Shown here in pieces: positions 8,841 to 19,700 of a stretch of 54,129 bases of DNA. The notes under the pieces were generated by a model that was given only the letters and a program-made list of their open reading frames with translations, was not told the origin of the DNA and ran no database searches. Numbering within the stretch: position 1 is the stretch's first letter; every line of letters starts with the position of its first letter. Origin of the DNA: Oscillospiraceae bacterium (lineage in GTDB: Bacteria > Bacillota > Clostridia > Oscillospirales > Oscillospiraceae); contig CACWHX010000006.1 in the NCBI GenBank assembly GCA_902760845.1, positions 1-54,129 of the forward strand, in the 5' to 3' direction. Made by a program: the position numbers and the translations under genes.

Positions 8841-10217
8841 ATGGCAAAACTTTGGGCTGGCCGGACGGCCGGAGACACGGACAAACTGGCGGATGACTTC
8901 AACTCCTCCATCCGCTTTGACAGCCGGATGTACCGCGAGGACATCACCGGCAGCATGGCGCACGCGGCCATGCTGGGCGCGCGGGGCATCATCCCGCAGC
9001 GCGACGCCGCGGCGCTCATCGACGCGCTGCAGGGCATTCTGGACGATCTGGAGTCCGGCGCGCTGGCGTTTGACACGCAGTGCGAGGATGTCCATATGTT
9101 CGTCGAGCAGGTGCTCACCGCGCGTGTGGGCGACGTGGGCAAGAAGCTCCACACCGCACGCAGCCGCAACGATCAGGTAGCGCTCGATCTGCGGATGTAT
9201 CTGCGCGCGCAGAACGAGGAGATCATGGCCCTCGCAAAATCGCTGACCGCGGCCATCACCGCGCAGGCGGAGGAAAACAAGGCCGTGATCCTGCCGGGCT
9301 ACACGCATCTGCAGCGCGCGCAGCCGATCACGTTCGGCCACCATCTCATGGCCTACGCCATGATGCTCCTGCGCGACCTTGACCGCCTGCGGGACGCGGC
9401 GAAGCGCATGAATGTCTCTCCCATCGGGTGCTGCGCGCTCGCGGGCACGACGTATGACACCGACCGGCGCATGGAGGCGGCGCAGCTCGGCTTCGCGGAC
9501 ATTGCGCGCAACAGTCTCGACGGCGTGTCCGACCGCGACTTCTGCGTGGAGCTGCTCGCGGGCTACGCCATTCTCATGATGCACCTCTCGCGCCTCTCGG
9601 AGGAGCTGATCCTCTGGTCGAGCTGGGAGTTTCAGTTCGTGACGCTCTCGGACGCATACACGACCGGGTCGAGCATCATGCCGCAGAAGAAAAATCCCGA
9701 CATGGCGGAGCTCGTGCGCGGCAAGACGGGCCGTGTCTACGGCGATTTGATGGCGCTGCTCACGACGCTCAAGGGCCTGCCCCTGGCTTACAACAAGGAC
9801 ATGCAGGAGGACAAGGAGGCCATCTTCGACGCCGTGGACACCGTGAAGCTGTGCCTGAAGGTGTTCGCGCCGATGATCGAGACGATGACGGTGCGCGCGG
9901 AGAACATGAAAAAGGCGGCGCAGACCGGCTTTATCAACGCCACCGATCTGGCGGATTATCTCGTGAAAAAGGGCCTGCCCTTCCGCAGCGCGTATCAGAT
10001 CTCCGGCCAGCTCGTGGCAAAATGCATTGCCGAGGGCAAGGTGCTGGAGGAGCTGACGCTGGAGGAATACAGGGCGTTCAGCGACCTCTTTGACGCGGAC
10101 CTCTATCCGGAGATCGACCTGACCGCCTGCGTGGAAAAGCGCATCTCCGAGGGCGGCACGTCCGTCGCCTCGGTCGAGGCGCAGATTGCCTGGGTGAAAG
10201 CGAGTCTGGAACTATGA
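8841..10217 (+). CDS. argH: Argininosuccinate lyase
   Basis: A 458-residue member of the fumarase/aspartase superfamily that splits argininosuccinate into arginine and fumarate. It carries the signature GSSIMPQKKNPD (catalytic Ser loop), the LHTARSRNDQ motif and the TGYTHLQ-like segment here read as GYTHLQRAQP. I prefer the ATG at 8841 over an in-frame GTG at 8832, because the G-rich stretch upstream fits the ATG better. Its stop overlaps the argC start by 4 bp, so the two are coupled. Confidence 0.96.
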   Translation: MAKLWAGRTAGDTDKLADDFNSSIRFDSRMYREDITGSMAHAAMLGARGIIPQRDAAALIDALQGILDDLESGALAFDTQCEDVHMFVEQVLTARVGDVGKKLHTARSRNDQVALDLRMYLRAQNEEIMALAKSLTAAITAQAEENKAVILPGYTHLQRAQPITFGHHLMAYAMMLLRDLDRLRDAAKRMNVSPIGCCALAGTTYDTDRRMEAAQLGFADIARNSLDGVSDRDFCVELLAGYAILMMHLSRLSEELILWSSWEFQFVTLSDAYTTGSSIMPQKKNPDMAELVRGKTGRVYGDLMALLTTLKGLPLAYNKDMQEDKEAIFDAVDTVKLCLKVFAPMIETMTVRAENMKKAAQTGFINATDLADYLVKKGLPFRSAYQISGQLVAKCIAEGKVLEELTLEEYRAFSDLFDADLYPEIDLTACVEKRISEGGTSVASVEAQIAWVKASLEL

Positions 10218-11146
10218 CAAACGTATTTATCGACGGCAGCGCCGGCACCGCCGGGCTGCGCATCCGCGACCGGCTCCTCGCGCGGGCGGACCTTTCGCTC
10301 ATTGAGCTGCCCCGGGAGCTGCGCAAGGACCCGGCCGCGCGGAAGGAGGCCATCAACAGCGCGGATATCGCCTTTCTCTGCCTGCCGGACGCGGCGGCGG
10401 TCGAGTCCGTCTCGCTCGTGGAGCGCGAGCGCGTCATCGTGATCGACACCTCCACCGCGCACCGCACCGCGCCCGGCTGGGACTATGGCTTCCCGGAGCT
10501 GCACGGGCGGCGCGCGGCCATTGCGGCGTCCAGGCGCGTGGCGAATCCCGGCTGCCACGCGAGCGGCTTCATCGTGCTCATTGAACCGCTCGTGCGCGCG
10601 GGGCTGCTGCGGCCGGACGCGGCGCTCACGTGCTTTTCCGTCACGGGTTATTCCGGCGGCGGCAAGCAGATGATCGCGGAATATGAGGCGGAGCCGCGCC
10701 CGGCGCGCTATGCCGCGCCCCGGCAATACGGCCTGCCGCAGCGGCACAAGCACCTGAAGGAGATGACCGCCATCTCCGGGCTCACAACCGAGCCGGCGTT
10801 CTGCCCCATCGTGGCGGACTACTACAGCGGCATGGCCGTCACCGTGCCGGTGTTCGCAAGGGACCTGCGCGGCACGGCGGACGACGTCCGCGCGGTGTAC
10901 CGCGCGCGGTATCACAGCCGCATCGTGCACTATACCGACGCGGCGGACGACGACAGCCTGCTCGCGGCGAACGCGCTCACCGGGCGGGACGACATGGAGG
11001 TGCTGGTCGCGGGAAACGACGAGCGCATCCTGCTCATTTCGCGCTTTGACAATCTCGGCAAGGGCGCGTCGGGCGCGGCCATTCAGAACCTGAACATCCT
11101 GCTCGGCGTGGAGGAGACCACGGGGCTGGAGCTTCCGATCGGGTGA
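10214..11146 (+). CDS. argC: N-acetyl-gamma-glutamyl-phosphate reductase (short type)
   Basis: A 310-residue NADPH-dependent reductase acting on N-acetylglutamyl phosphate. The N terminus has the dinucleotide-binding stretch VFIDGSAGTAGLRI and the catalytic Cys lies in NPGCHASG (Cys114). The length and sequence fit the shorter ArgC subfamily (~310 residues) rather than the ~345-residue type. It is translationally coupled to argH and followed by a 172-bp gap before argJ. Confidence 0.94.
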   Translation: MTNVFIDGSAGTAGLRIRDRLLARADLSLIELPRELRKDPAARKEAINSADIAFLCLPDAAAVESVSLVERERVIVIDTSTAHRTAPGWDYGFPELHGRRAAIAASRRVANPGCHASGFIVLIEPLVRAGLLRPDAALTCFSVTGYSGGGKQMIAEYEAEPRPARYAAPRQYGLPQRHKHLKEMTAISGLTTEPAFCPIVADYYSGMAVTVPVFARDLRGTADDVRAVYRARYHSRIVHYTDAADDDSLLAANALTGRDDMEVLVAGNDERILLISRFDNLGKGASGAAIQNLNILLGVEETTGLELPIG

Positions 11147-11318
11147 TTTTTTTCATCCGGGTTGAGAGAGACCGCACACCGGCGGTGTTCCCCGTTTGTG
11201 CATACGATTCACAATGGGAACAACGCGCCCTCCGGGCGGAATTTTGACGCGCCGCCTCGGCGCTGCCGAGGGCCTCTGGCTTTTTGGCTTTTTTAAATTT
11301 TTATAAGGAGCGACGACT
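11147..11318. other. argC-argJ intergenic region with hairpins
   Basis: This 172-bp gap contains a stem with GTTCCC at 11187-11192 and GGGAAC at 11217-11222, extended inside by TTGTG and CACAA, plus GC-rich self-complementary stretches up to 11280. No T-rich terminator or promoter is obvious, so transcription probably continues into argJ. The argJ ribosome binding site AAGGAGCG lies near 11305. Confidence 0.5.
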
Positions 11319-12533
11319 ATGAATACCATCCCCGGCGGCGTGTGCGCCGCGCTTGGCTTCACAGCAAACGGCGTTCACTGCGGCATCCGCCCAAACCGGC
11401 GCCGGCGCGACCTCGCGCTCATCGCGAGCAGCGTACCGGCGCGCGCCGCCGCCGTGTATACGACAAACCGCGTCAAGGGCGCGCCGCTCACCGTGACCAG
11501 GGCGCACCTTGCCGACGGCAGGGCGCAGGCCGTCATCTGCAACAGCGGCAACGCCAACACCTGCAATTGGAACGGCGCCGCAATCGCGGAGGACACCGCG
11601 GCGCTCGTGGGCGACGCGCTCGGCATCGCGGCGCGGGACGTCATCGTCGCGTCCACGGGCGTGATCGGCGAGCCGCTCGAGCTCGCCCCCATCGCGGCGG
11701 GCATTCCGGCGCTGGTCGCGGGCCTCTCCATGGACGGGAGCGCGGAGGCGGCCGAGGCCATCATGACGACCGACACCGTGCGCAAGGAAATCGCCGTGGA
11801 ATTCACGCTGGACGGCAGGACCTGCCGTCTCGGCGGCATCGCAAAGGGCAGCGGCATGATCCATCCGAATCTCGCGACGATGCTCGTCTTTCTCACGACG
11901 GACGCCGCCATCTCGGCCGAGATGCTGCAGGCCGCGCTCTCCACGGATGTGCAGGCCACGTTCAACATGGTGAGCATCGACGGGGACACCTCCACGAACG
12001 ACATGGTCGCAATCCTCGCAAACGGCATGGCCGGGAACGCGGAGATCACCGCCCCCGGCGCGGACTTTGACATCTTCATGCGGGCGCTCAACACCGTCAC
12101 CGTGCAGCTCTGCCGCAGCATCGCCGCCGACGGCGAGGGCGCGACAAAGCTGCTGGAGTGCGTCGTCACGGGCGCGCGGGACGCGCGCGCCGCGAGGACG
12201 GTGGCCAAAAGCGTCGTCTGCTCCAGTCTGCTCAAGGCCGCCATGTTCGGCGCCGACGCCAACTGGGGGCGCGTTCTCTGCGCCATCGGCTACAGCGGCG
12301 CGGACGTGGACCCGGCGAAGATTGACGTGACGTTCCGGTCAGAGGCGGGCGCCGTTGCCGTCTGCCAAAACGGCGCGGGCATCCCCTTCTCGGAGGAGGC
12401 GGCAAAGGCCGTGCTGTCCGAGCCGGAGATCGAGATCCTCGTCGGTCTGAACGACGGAGACGCGGCCTCCACCGCGTGGGGCTGCGACCTGACGTATGAC
12501 TACGTGAAGATCAACGGCGACTATCGGACGTGA
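11319..12533 (+). CDS. argJ: Bifunctional glutamate N-acetyltransferase / ornithine acetyltransferase
   Basis: A 404-residue ArgJ, which recycles the acetyl group from N-acetylornithine to glutamate and often also uses acetyl-CoA. The self-cleavage site is visible as KGSGMIHPNLATML, with the nucleophilic Thr at residue 187 that becomes the N terminus of the beta chain. The conserved NSGNANTC motif is present. No separate argA or argE is seen, which fits the cyclic acetyl pathway. Whether it is mono- or bifunctional cannot be read from sequence. Confidence 0.95.
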   Translation: MNTIPGGVCAALGFTANGVHCGIRPNRRRRDLALIASSVPARAAAVYTTNRVKGAPLTVTRAHLADGRAQAVICNSGNANTCNWNGAAIAEDTAALVGDALGIAARDVIVASTGVIGEPLELAPIAAGIPALVAGLSMDGSAEAAEAIMTTDTVRKEIAVEFTLDGRTCRLGGIAKGSGMIHPNLATMLVFLTTDAAISAEMLQAALSTDVQATFNMVSIDGDTSTNDMVAILANGMAGNAEITAPGADFDIFMRALNTVTVQLCRSIAADGEGATKLLECVVTGARDARAARTVAKSVVCSSLLKAAMFGADANWGRVLCAIGYSGADVDPAKIDVTFRSEAGAVAVCQNGAGIPFSEEAAKAVLSEPEIEILVGLNDGDAASTAWGCDLTYDYVKINGDYRT

Positions 12534-12544
12534 GGGGCGGACTT

Positions 12545-13411
12545 ATGGACATTCAATTATCCAACGCGCAGCGCGCGGAGGTGCTCACGCAGGCGCTGCC
12601 GTATATCCAGCAGTATAACGGCAAGATCGTCGTGGTGAAATACGGCGGCAACGCCATGGTGAACGACCAGCTCAAGCAGCAGGTGATGGAGGACATCGTC
12701 CTGCTGACGCTGGTGGGCGTGAAGGTCGTGCTCGTGCACGGCGGCGGGCCGGAGATCACCGAGCTGCTGGAGCGGCTGGGGAAGAAATCCGAATTTGTAA
12801 ACGGCCTGCGCGTGACGGACAAGGAGACCGTGGACATCGTGCAGATGGTGCTCGCCGGGAAGGTGAACAAGTCGCTCGTGAATCTGCTGGAGATGAAGGG
12901 CGGCAAGGCCATGGGCATCTCCGGCATGGACGGGCGGCTCATCGAGGCGAAGGCGGCGGGCGGCGCGCTCGGCTATGTCGGCTCGATCACGAGCGTGAAC
13001 ATCGAGCCCGTGACCGACCTGCTGGAAAAAGGCTATCTCCCCGTCGTCTCCACAGTCGGCTGCGACCGCGCGGGCAATGTGTACAACATCAACGGCGACA
13101 CGGCGGCGGCCTATATCGCCGGGGCGCTCGGCGCGGAAAATCTCATCATGATGACGGACATCGCGGGCATCCTGCGCGATAAGGACGACCCCGCCACGCT
13201 CATCCCCCGCGTCACCATCGACGGCGCGGTGCGCCTTTTTCAGGAGGGCGTCATCTCCGGCGGCATGATCCCGAAGGTGGACTGCTGCATCGACGCGATT
13301 CATCGCGGCGTGAAGAAGGTCATCATCATGGACGGGCGCGTGCCGCACTCCATTTTGATGGAGATTTTGACCGATGAGGGTGCGGGCACGATGGTGACCC
13401 CCAATGCATGA
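12545..13411 (+). CDS. argB: Acetylglutamate kinase
   Basis: An amino-acid-kinase-fold enzyme of 288 residues that phosphorylates N-acetylglutamate. Conserved segments are VVKYGGNAM near the N terminus (Lys and Gly-rich ATP/substrate loop), VLVHGGGPEI and NINGDTAAAYIAGAL. The ATG at 12545 follows GAGGGG and is preferred over an in-frame GTG at 12530. The previous gene ends 11 bp upstream. In this family it is the usual point of arginine feedback control. Confidence 0.96.
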   Translation: MDIQLSNAQRAEVLTQALPYIQQYNGKIVVVKYGGNAMVNDQLKQQVMEDIVLLTLVGVKVVLVHGGGPEITELLERLGKKSEFVNGLRVTDKETVDIVQMVLAGKVNKSLVNLLEMKGGKAMGISGMDGRLIEAKAAGGALGYVGSITSVNIEPVTDLLEKGYLPVVSTVGCDRAGNVYNINGDTAAAYIAGALGAENLIMMTDIAGILRDKDDPATLIPRVTIDGAVRLFQEGVISGGMIPKVDCCIDAIHRGVKKVIIMDGRVPHSILMEILTDEGAGTMVTPNA

Positions 13412-13429
13412 ATGAAGGAGGAAGCGGGA

Positions 13430-14590
13430 ATGGAACTCAAGCAGATCGACCAGGCGTACCTGGCCAATACATACGTCAAGTTTCCGGTGGAGGTCGTCTC
13501 CGGCAAGGGATCGGAGGTCTGGGACGAGACCGGAAGGCGGTATATCGACCTCACCGGCGGCGTCGGCGTGACGAGCTTCGGCGTCGCGGACGATGCGTGG
13601 CTGCAGGCCGTCACGGCGCAGCTCGGCCGGGTGCAGCACATGTCGAATCTTTACTACACCGCGCCGCCGGCGCTGCTGGCGCGGCAGCTCTGCACCCGCA
13701 CGGGGATGAAGCGGGTGTTCTTCTCCAACTCCGGCGGCGAGGCGAACGAGTGCGCCATCAAGGTCGCGCGCAAATACGCCGCGGAGAAAAAGGGCGCGGA
13801 CTGCTTCACCATCCTCACGCTGCAAAACGGCTTCCATGGCCGGACGATCACGACGCTTGCCGCCACGGGGCAGGACCATTACCACGAGCTGTTCCAGCCG
13901 CTGACGCCGGGCTTCGTCCATGTGCGCGCTGGGGATCTCGACGGCGCAAGGGCGCTCGCGCGGACGCACAGGCTCGCCGCGATCATGATCGAGTGCATCC
14001 AGGGCGAGGGCGGCGTCGTGCCGCTGGAGCGGGAGTTTGTGCAGGGGCTCGCGGCGCTCGCCGCGCAGGAGGACCTCCTCCTGATCGTGGACGAGGTGCA
14101 GACCGGCAACGGCCGCACGGGCGCGCTCTATGCCTATATGAACTACGGCGTGCGGCCGGACATCGTCTCCACCGCAAAGGGGCTCGGCGGCGGGCTGCCG
14201 CTGGGCGCGACGCTGCTGGGTGAAAAGGTGGAGAGCACGCTCGGCCCGGGCGACCACGGCTCTACCTTCGGCGGCAACCCCGTCTGCTGCGCTGGGGCGC
14301 TCAGCGTGCTGGAGCGCATCGACGACGCGCTGCTCGCGGACGTGCGCGCAAAGGGCGACTATCTGTTTCGGACGTTCACCGGCGCGCCGGGCGTCGAGGC
14401 CGTGACCGGCATGGGCCTGATGGTCGGCGTCAAGCCGGTGAAGCCGGCGGCCGAGGTCGTGCGCGCGTGCCTGGAGCAGGGCGTTCTCTGCCTCACGGCG
14501 AAGGACAAGGTGCGTCTGCTCCCGGCGCTGAACATTCCGATGGAGCTGCTGGAACAGGCCGCGGCGGTCATTCTCGCCGCGTGCGCGTAA
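13430..14590 (+). CDS. argD: Acetylornithine aminotransferase
   Basis: A 386-residue class III PLP aminotransferase that makes N-acetylornithine from the semialdehyde. The Schiff-base Lys lies in [14 protein letters not shown] (Lys250). [12 protein letters not shown] and [12 protein letters not shown] are further family motifs. The ATG at 13430 has AAGGAGG just upstream; an in-frame ATG at 13412 would place that site inside the gene. In some bacteria the enzyme also serves succinyldiaminopimelate in lysine synthesis. Confidence 0.95.
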   Translation: MELKQIDQAYLANTYVKFPVEVVSGKGSEVWDETGRRYIDLTGGVGVTSFGVADDAWLQAVTAQLGRVQHMSNLYYTAPPALLARQLCTRTGMKRVFFSNSGGEANECAIKVARKYAAEKKGADCFTILTLQNGFHGRTITTLAATGQDHYHELFQPLTPGFVHVRAGDLDGARALARTHRLAAIMIECIQGEGGVVPLEREFVQGLAALAAQEDLLLIVDEVQTGNGRTGALYAYMNYGVRPDIVSTAKGLGGGLPLGATLLGEKVESTLGPGDHGSTFGGNPVCCAGALSVLERIDDALLADVRAKGDYLFRTFTGAPGVEAVTGMGLMVGVKPVKPAAEVVRACLEQGVLCLTAKDKVRLLPALNIPMELLEQAAAVILAACA

Positions 14591-14604
14591 AGGAGGAGAC
14601 GGAC

Positions 14605-15588
14605 ATGGCGCTCAAGGGCAAAAATTTTCTGAAGCTGCTGGATTTTACGCCGGAGGAGATCGCGGAATTGCTCGCCGTGGCGGCGGAGCTGAAGGCGAAG
14701 AAGAAAGCCGGCGTTCCCCACCGCATCCACGAGGGCAAAAACATCGCCCTCATCTTTGAAAAGACCAGCACCCGCACGCGGTGCAGCTTCGAGGTGGCGG
14801 CGGCCGATCTGGGGATGCACCCGGTCTATCTCGACCCGAAGGGCTCGCAGATCGGCAAAAAGGAGAGCATCCCCGACACGGCGCGCGTACTCGGCCGTAT
14901 GTTTGACGGCATCGAGTACCGCGGCTACGGGCAGGAGGTCGTGGAGGCGCTGGCGGAATATTCCGGCGTGCGCGTCTGGAACGGACTCACGAACGAGTAT
15001 CACCCGACGCAGGTTCTGGCGGATTTTCTCACGATCCAGGAGCATTTTGGATGCCTGCGCGGCGTCAAGCTCGTGTATCTCGGCGACGCGCGCTACAACA
15101 TGGGCAATTCCCTCATGGTCGGCTGCGCGAAGATGGGGCTGCACTTTGTCGCCTGCGCGCCGGAGACGTATTTTCCGGACGCGGCGCTGATCGAGACGTG
15201 CCAGTCCATCGCCGCTGAAACCGGCGCGACGCTGGAATTTCTCACCGACCCGATGGAGGCGACAAAGGGCGCGGACGTGCTGTACACGGACGTGTGGGTC
15301 TCCATGGGCGAGCCGGACGCGGTCTGGGCCGAGCGCATCCGCGACCTCATGCCGTACCAGATCAACCAAAGGCTCATGGACAACGCGGGGCCCCAGTGCC
15401 GCTTTATGCACTGCCTGCCCGCGTTTCATGATCTGAAAACCACCACCGGGCGGGAGATTTACGAAAAGTTCGGCATCGACTGCATGGAGGTCACGGACGA
15501 GGTGTTCGAGGGCCCGCAGAGCATCGTGTTCGACGAGGCGGAAAACCGGATGCACACGATCAAGGCGGTCATGGCGGCGACGCTGTAA
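14605..15588 (+). CDS. argF: Ornithine carbamoyltransferase
   Basis: A 327-residue transcarbamylase making citrulline from ornithine and carbamoyl phosphate. The carbamoyl-phosphate loop STRTR (residues 55-59), the HPTQVLADF motif and the HCLPAFHD catalytic segment (about 269-276) are all present. The start follows AAAGGAGG. The neighbouring carAB genes supply carbamoyl phosphate. The direction (anabolic) is inferred from the operon. Confidence 0.96.
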   Translation: MALKGKNFLKLLDFTPEEIAELLAVAAELKAKKKAGVPHRIHEGKNIALIFEKTSTRTRCSFEVAAADLGMHPVYLDPKGSQIGKKESIPDTARVLGRMFDGIEYRGYGQEVVEALAEYSGVRVWNGLTNEYHPTQVLADFLTIQEHFGCLRGVKLVYLGDARYNMGNSLMVGCAKMGLHFVACAPETYFPDAALIETCQSIAAETGATLEFLTDPMEATKGADVLYTDVWVSMGEPDAVWAERIRDLMPYQINQRLMDNAGPQCRFMHCLPAFHDLKTTTGREIYEKFGIDCMEVTDEVFEGPQSIVFDEAENRMHTIKAVMAATL

Positions 15589-15706
15589 CGCGCGTCCCCA
15601 GGTCCGCAGAGGGCCACGTCCGGCCGATCGCCCGCAGGGCGCGCCCCAGCGCCGATTCGGGCGCGGAGCCCCTTCCCCGCGGCGGCCGGCCTTACTGGAG
15701 GTTTTT

Positions 15707-16783
15707 ATGGAAAAGGCTTATCTCGTACTATCCAACGGCATGACGTTTCCCGGCACGCGCATCGGCGCGGCGGGGGACGCCGTGGGCGAGCTGGTGTTCA
15801 CCACCGGCATGGTCGGCTATCTTGAGACGCTGACCGATCCCAGCTATGCCGGACAGATCGTGCTGCAGACGTTTCCGCTCATCGGGAACTACGGCGTGAT
15901 CGAGGAAGATTTCGAGGGCGCGTGCGCCGTGCGCGGCTATGTTGTCCGCGAGCTGTGCGAAAAACCCTCCAACTTCCGCAGCCAATCTGATCTTGACACG
16001 TTTTTGAAGGCGCGCGGCGTCCCCGGCATCTGCGGCGTGGACACGCGGCAGCTTACCCGCATCATCCGCGAGGAGGGCGTGATGAACGCCATGATCTGCG
16101 CCGCGCCGCCGGAGTCGCTCGACGCGGTGCGCGCCTACGCCGTCACGGGCGCGGTGGCGCAGGTGAGCTGCCGCGCGCCGTACACCGTGCCCGCGCGGGG
16201 CGAGCGGCGCTTTTCCGTCGTGCTCGTGGACTATGGCGCGAAGCGCAATATCCTCCGCAGTCTCACATCGCGCGGGTGCGAGGTCACCGTCGTGCCGCAG
16301 CATACGGCGGCGGCGGACATTCTCGCCCTGCGGCCGGACGGCGTGATGCTCTCCAACGGCCCCGGAGACCCGGCGGAAAACACGGCCTGCATCGCGCAGC
16401 TTCGGGCGCTTGTGGGGCGCGTGCCGATCTTTGGCATCTGTCTCGGGCATCAGCTCGCCGCGCTCGCCATGGGCGGCGAGACCGTCAAGCTCAAATACGG
16501 CCACCGCGGCGCGAACCAGCCGGTGCGCGACCTGGAGACGGGCCGCACCTATATCACCAGCCAGAATCACGGCTACGCCGTCGTGAGCGAGAGCCTGCGC
16601 GGCGTGGGCCGCGTGCGGTTCGTGAACGCCAACGACGGCACCTGCGAGGGCGTGGACTATCCCGGCCGGCAGTGCTTCACGGTGCAGTTCCACCCGGAGG
16701 CGTGCTCCGGACCGCGCGACACGAATCCGCTCTTTGACCGGTTTCTCAACATGATGGGAGGTGTCGGCCATGCCGAAGGATAA
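15707..16783 (+). CDS. carA: Carbamoyl-phosphate synthase small (glutaminase) subunit
   Basis: A 358-residue glutamine amidotransferase subunit that passes ammonia to CarB. The C-terminal class I amidotransferase domain has the nucleophile in FGICLGHQ (Cys245) and the His-Glu pair in QFHPEACSGP. The start follows TGGAGG. The stop overlaps the carB start by 14 bp, so the two subunits are translationally coupled. The 118-bp gap after argF shows no terminator. Confidence 0.96.
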   Translation: MEKAYLVLSNGMTFPGTRIGAAGDAVGELVFTTGMVGYLETLTDPSYAGQIVLQTFPLIGNYGVIEEDFEGACAVRGYVVRELCEKPSNFRSQSDLDTFLKARGVPGICGVDTRQLTRIIREEGVMNAMICAAPPESLDAVRAYAVTGAVAQVSCRAPYTVPARGERRFSVVLVDYGAKRNILRSLTSRGCEVTVVPQHTAAADILALRPDGVMLSNGPGDPAENTACIAQLRALVGRVPIFGICLGHQLAALAMGGETVKLKYGHRGANQPVRDLETGRTYITSQNHGYAVVSESLRGVGRVRFVNANDGTCEGVDYPGRQCFTVQFHPEACSGPRDTNPLFDRFLNMMGGVGHAEG

Positions 16784-19700
16784 TGCCATCCGCAAGGTGC
16801 TCGTCATCGGCTCCGGGCCGATCGTCATCGGCCAGGCGGCGGAGTTTGACTACGCCGGCGCGCAGGCGTGCCGCGTCCTGCGGGACGAGGGCGTGAACGT
16901 CGTGCTCGTAAACTCCAACCCCGCCACGATCATGACCGACAAGCATCTCGCGGACGAAATCTATCTCGAGCCGCTCACGGCGGAGACCGTCAAGCGCATC
17001 ATCGAAAAGGAGCGGCCGGACGGCGTGCTCGCGGGTCTCGGCGGCCAGACGGGGCTCACCATCGCCATGCAGCTCAGCCGGGACGGCTGGCTGGAAAAGC
17101 ACGGCGTGCGCCTGCTCGGCTCGGACATCACGGCCATCGACAAGGCCGAGGACCGGGAGCTGTTTCGCGACACGATGCGTGCCATCGGTCAGCCGGTCGT
17201 CCCCTCGGAGATTGCGACGACGGTGGACGCGGCGCTCGCCGCGGCGGAGGACATCGGCTATCCGGTCATCGTCCGCCCGGCGTTCACGCTCGGCGGCTCC
17301 GGCGGCGGCATCGCCGAGAGCGCCGCAGAGCTGCGCACCATCGCGGCCACGGGGCTGGACCTCTCCCCGATCACGCAGATTCTGGTGGAAAAGTGCATCT
17401 CCGGCTGGAAAGAGATCGAGTTTGAGACCATGCGCGACGGCGCGGGCAACGTCATTGCCGTGTGCTCCATGGAAAATCTCGACCCCGTCGGCATCCACAC
17501 GGGCGACTCCATTGTCGTCGCCCCGGCGCTCACGCTCTCGGACCGGGAATATCAGATGCTGCGCTCGGCTTCGCTCGATATCATCTCCGCGCTCGGCATC
17601 GTGGGCGGCTGCAACTGCCAGTTCGCGCTCAATCCCGACAGCTTTGAGTACGCCGTGATCGAGGTCAACCCCCGCGTGTCGCGCTCGTCGGCGCTGGCGT
17701 CGAAGGCCACGGGCTACCCCATCGCAAAGCTCACGACGCGCCTTGCGCTGGGCTACACGCTCGACGAGATCAAAAACGACATCACCGGCAAGACCTGCGC
17801 CTGCTTCGAGCCGACGATCGACTACGTGGTCGTGAAGTTCCCGAAGTGGCCGTTTGACAAGTTTGCCGGCTCCAGCCGCCGCCTCGGCACGCAGATGAAG
17901 GCGACGGGCGAGGTCATGGCCATTGCGCCGGGCTTTGAGATGGCGCTGCTGAAGGCCGTGCGCGGCGCGGAGATCGGCTTCGACACGCTGAACGCCCCGC
18001 CGCTCTCGGACGCGCCCGTGGCCGAGCGGCTGCGCGCGCAGGACGACCGCCGCATCTTCACCGTGTTCGAGGCGCTGCGCGGCGGCATGTGCGTGGACGA
18101 GATCCACGAGATCACCAAAATCGACCGCTGGTTTTTGTACAAGCTGCAGGGACTTGCGGAATTTGAAAACCACCTGGAGGCGGACGGCCTGTGCCCCGGC
18201 GACTATGAGCGGGCGAAGCGCCTCGGCTACCCGGACGCGGCCATCCGGCGGCTGACCGGTGAGACGGCGCTGCCCGGCAGGCGGTTCGGCTATAAAATGG
18301 TGGACACCTGCGGCGCGGAGTTTGACGCCGAGACGCCGTATTTCTATTCGAGCTGCGACGAGTTCTGCGAATCGCGCGCGTTCCCGCGCAGCGGCAAGCC
18401 CGTCGTCATGGTGCTCGGCTCCGGTCCGATCCGCATCGGGCAGGGCATCGAGTTTGACTACAGCTCCGTCCACTGCATCTGGACGCTGCGGGACATGGGC
18501 TACGACGTCGTCATTGTGAACAACAATCCGGAGACCGTCTCCACCGACTACGACACGGCCGACCGGCTCTATTTTGAGCCGCTGTACCCGGAGGATGTGC
18601 AGAACATCATCGACGTGGAGCGGCCCATCGGCGTCGTCGTCGCCTTCGGCGGGCAGACGGCCATCAAGCTCACGCAGTTTCTCGACCGGGCCGGCGTTCC
18701 GATCCTCGGCACCTCGGCCGAGAGCATCGACATCGCCGAGGACCGCGGCCGGTTCGACGCGCTGCTGGAGCGCTTCGGCATCCGCCGCCCGAAGGGGGCC
18801 GGCGTGAACACGCTGGAGGAGGCCGTCGCGGCGGCGCGGCAGCTCGGCTATCCCGTGCTGCTGCGGCCGAGCTATGTCATCGGCGGGCAGAACATGACGA
18901 TCTCCCGCAGCGAGGCGCAGACCGCGCGGTATATGCGGACCATCCTCTCCGGCGGGATCGAAAACCCCGTGCTCGTGGACAAGTACATGCCCGGCACGGA
19001 GCTGGAGGTGGACGTCATTTCCGACGGGGAGGACGTGCTCATCCCCGGCATCATGGAGCACATCGAGCGCGCGGGCGTCCACTCGGGCGACTCCATCGCC
19101 GTGTATCCGCCGTATAATCTCACGGATAAGTTCCTCCGGCGCATCTGCGACTGCTCGGAAAAGCTCGCGCTCGCGCTCGGCACGAAGGGGCTGGTCAACA
19201 TCCAGTATCTGATCTATGAGGATCAGCTCTATGTCATCGAGGTCAACCCCCGCGCGTCGCGCACCGTGCCGTATATCAGCAAGGTAACGAACGTGCCGAT
19301 GGTCGATCTCGCGGCGAAGGTCATGCTGGGCGCGAAGCTCGCGGACTTGGGCTACGGCACGGGTCTGTACCGCACGCCGCCCTACTGCGCGGTGAAGGTG
19401 CCGGTGTTTTCCTTTGAAAAGCTCAGCGACGCAAACTCCATCCTCGGCCCGGAGATGAAGAGCACCGGCGAGGTGCTTGGCATCGGCCGGACGATGGCGG
19501 AGGCGCTGTTCAAGGGGCTCACCGCCGCGGGCTTCGCCGTGCCGTCCCCCGGCGGGCACGGCCGCGCGGGCGTGCTCATCAGCGTGGAGGAAAACAACTA
19601 TCAGGAGAGCATCTCGCTCGCGAAGCGGTTTTACGATCTCGGCCTGCGGCTTTACGCCACGACCGGCACCGCCGCCGCCATCGCGCAGCTCGGCATCGCG

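Noticed and set aside
15589..15706. Promoter or terminator between argF and carA
   Set aside because: The gap is GC-rich with short self-complementary words, but I found neither a T-run hairpin nor a convincing -35/-10 pair.
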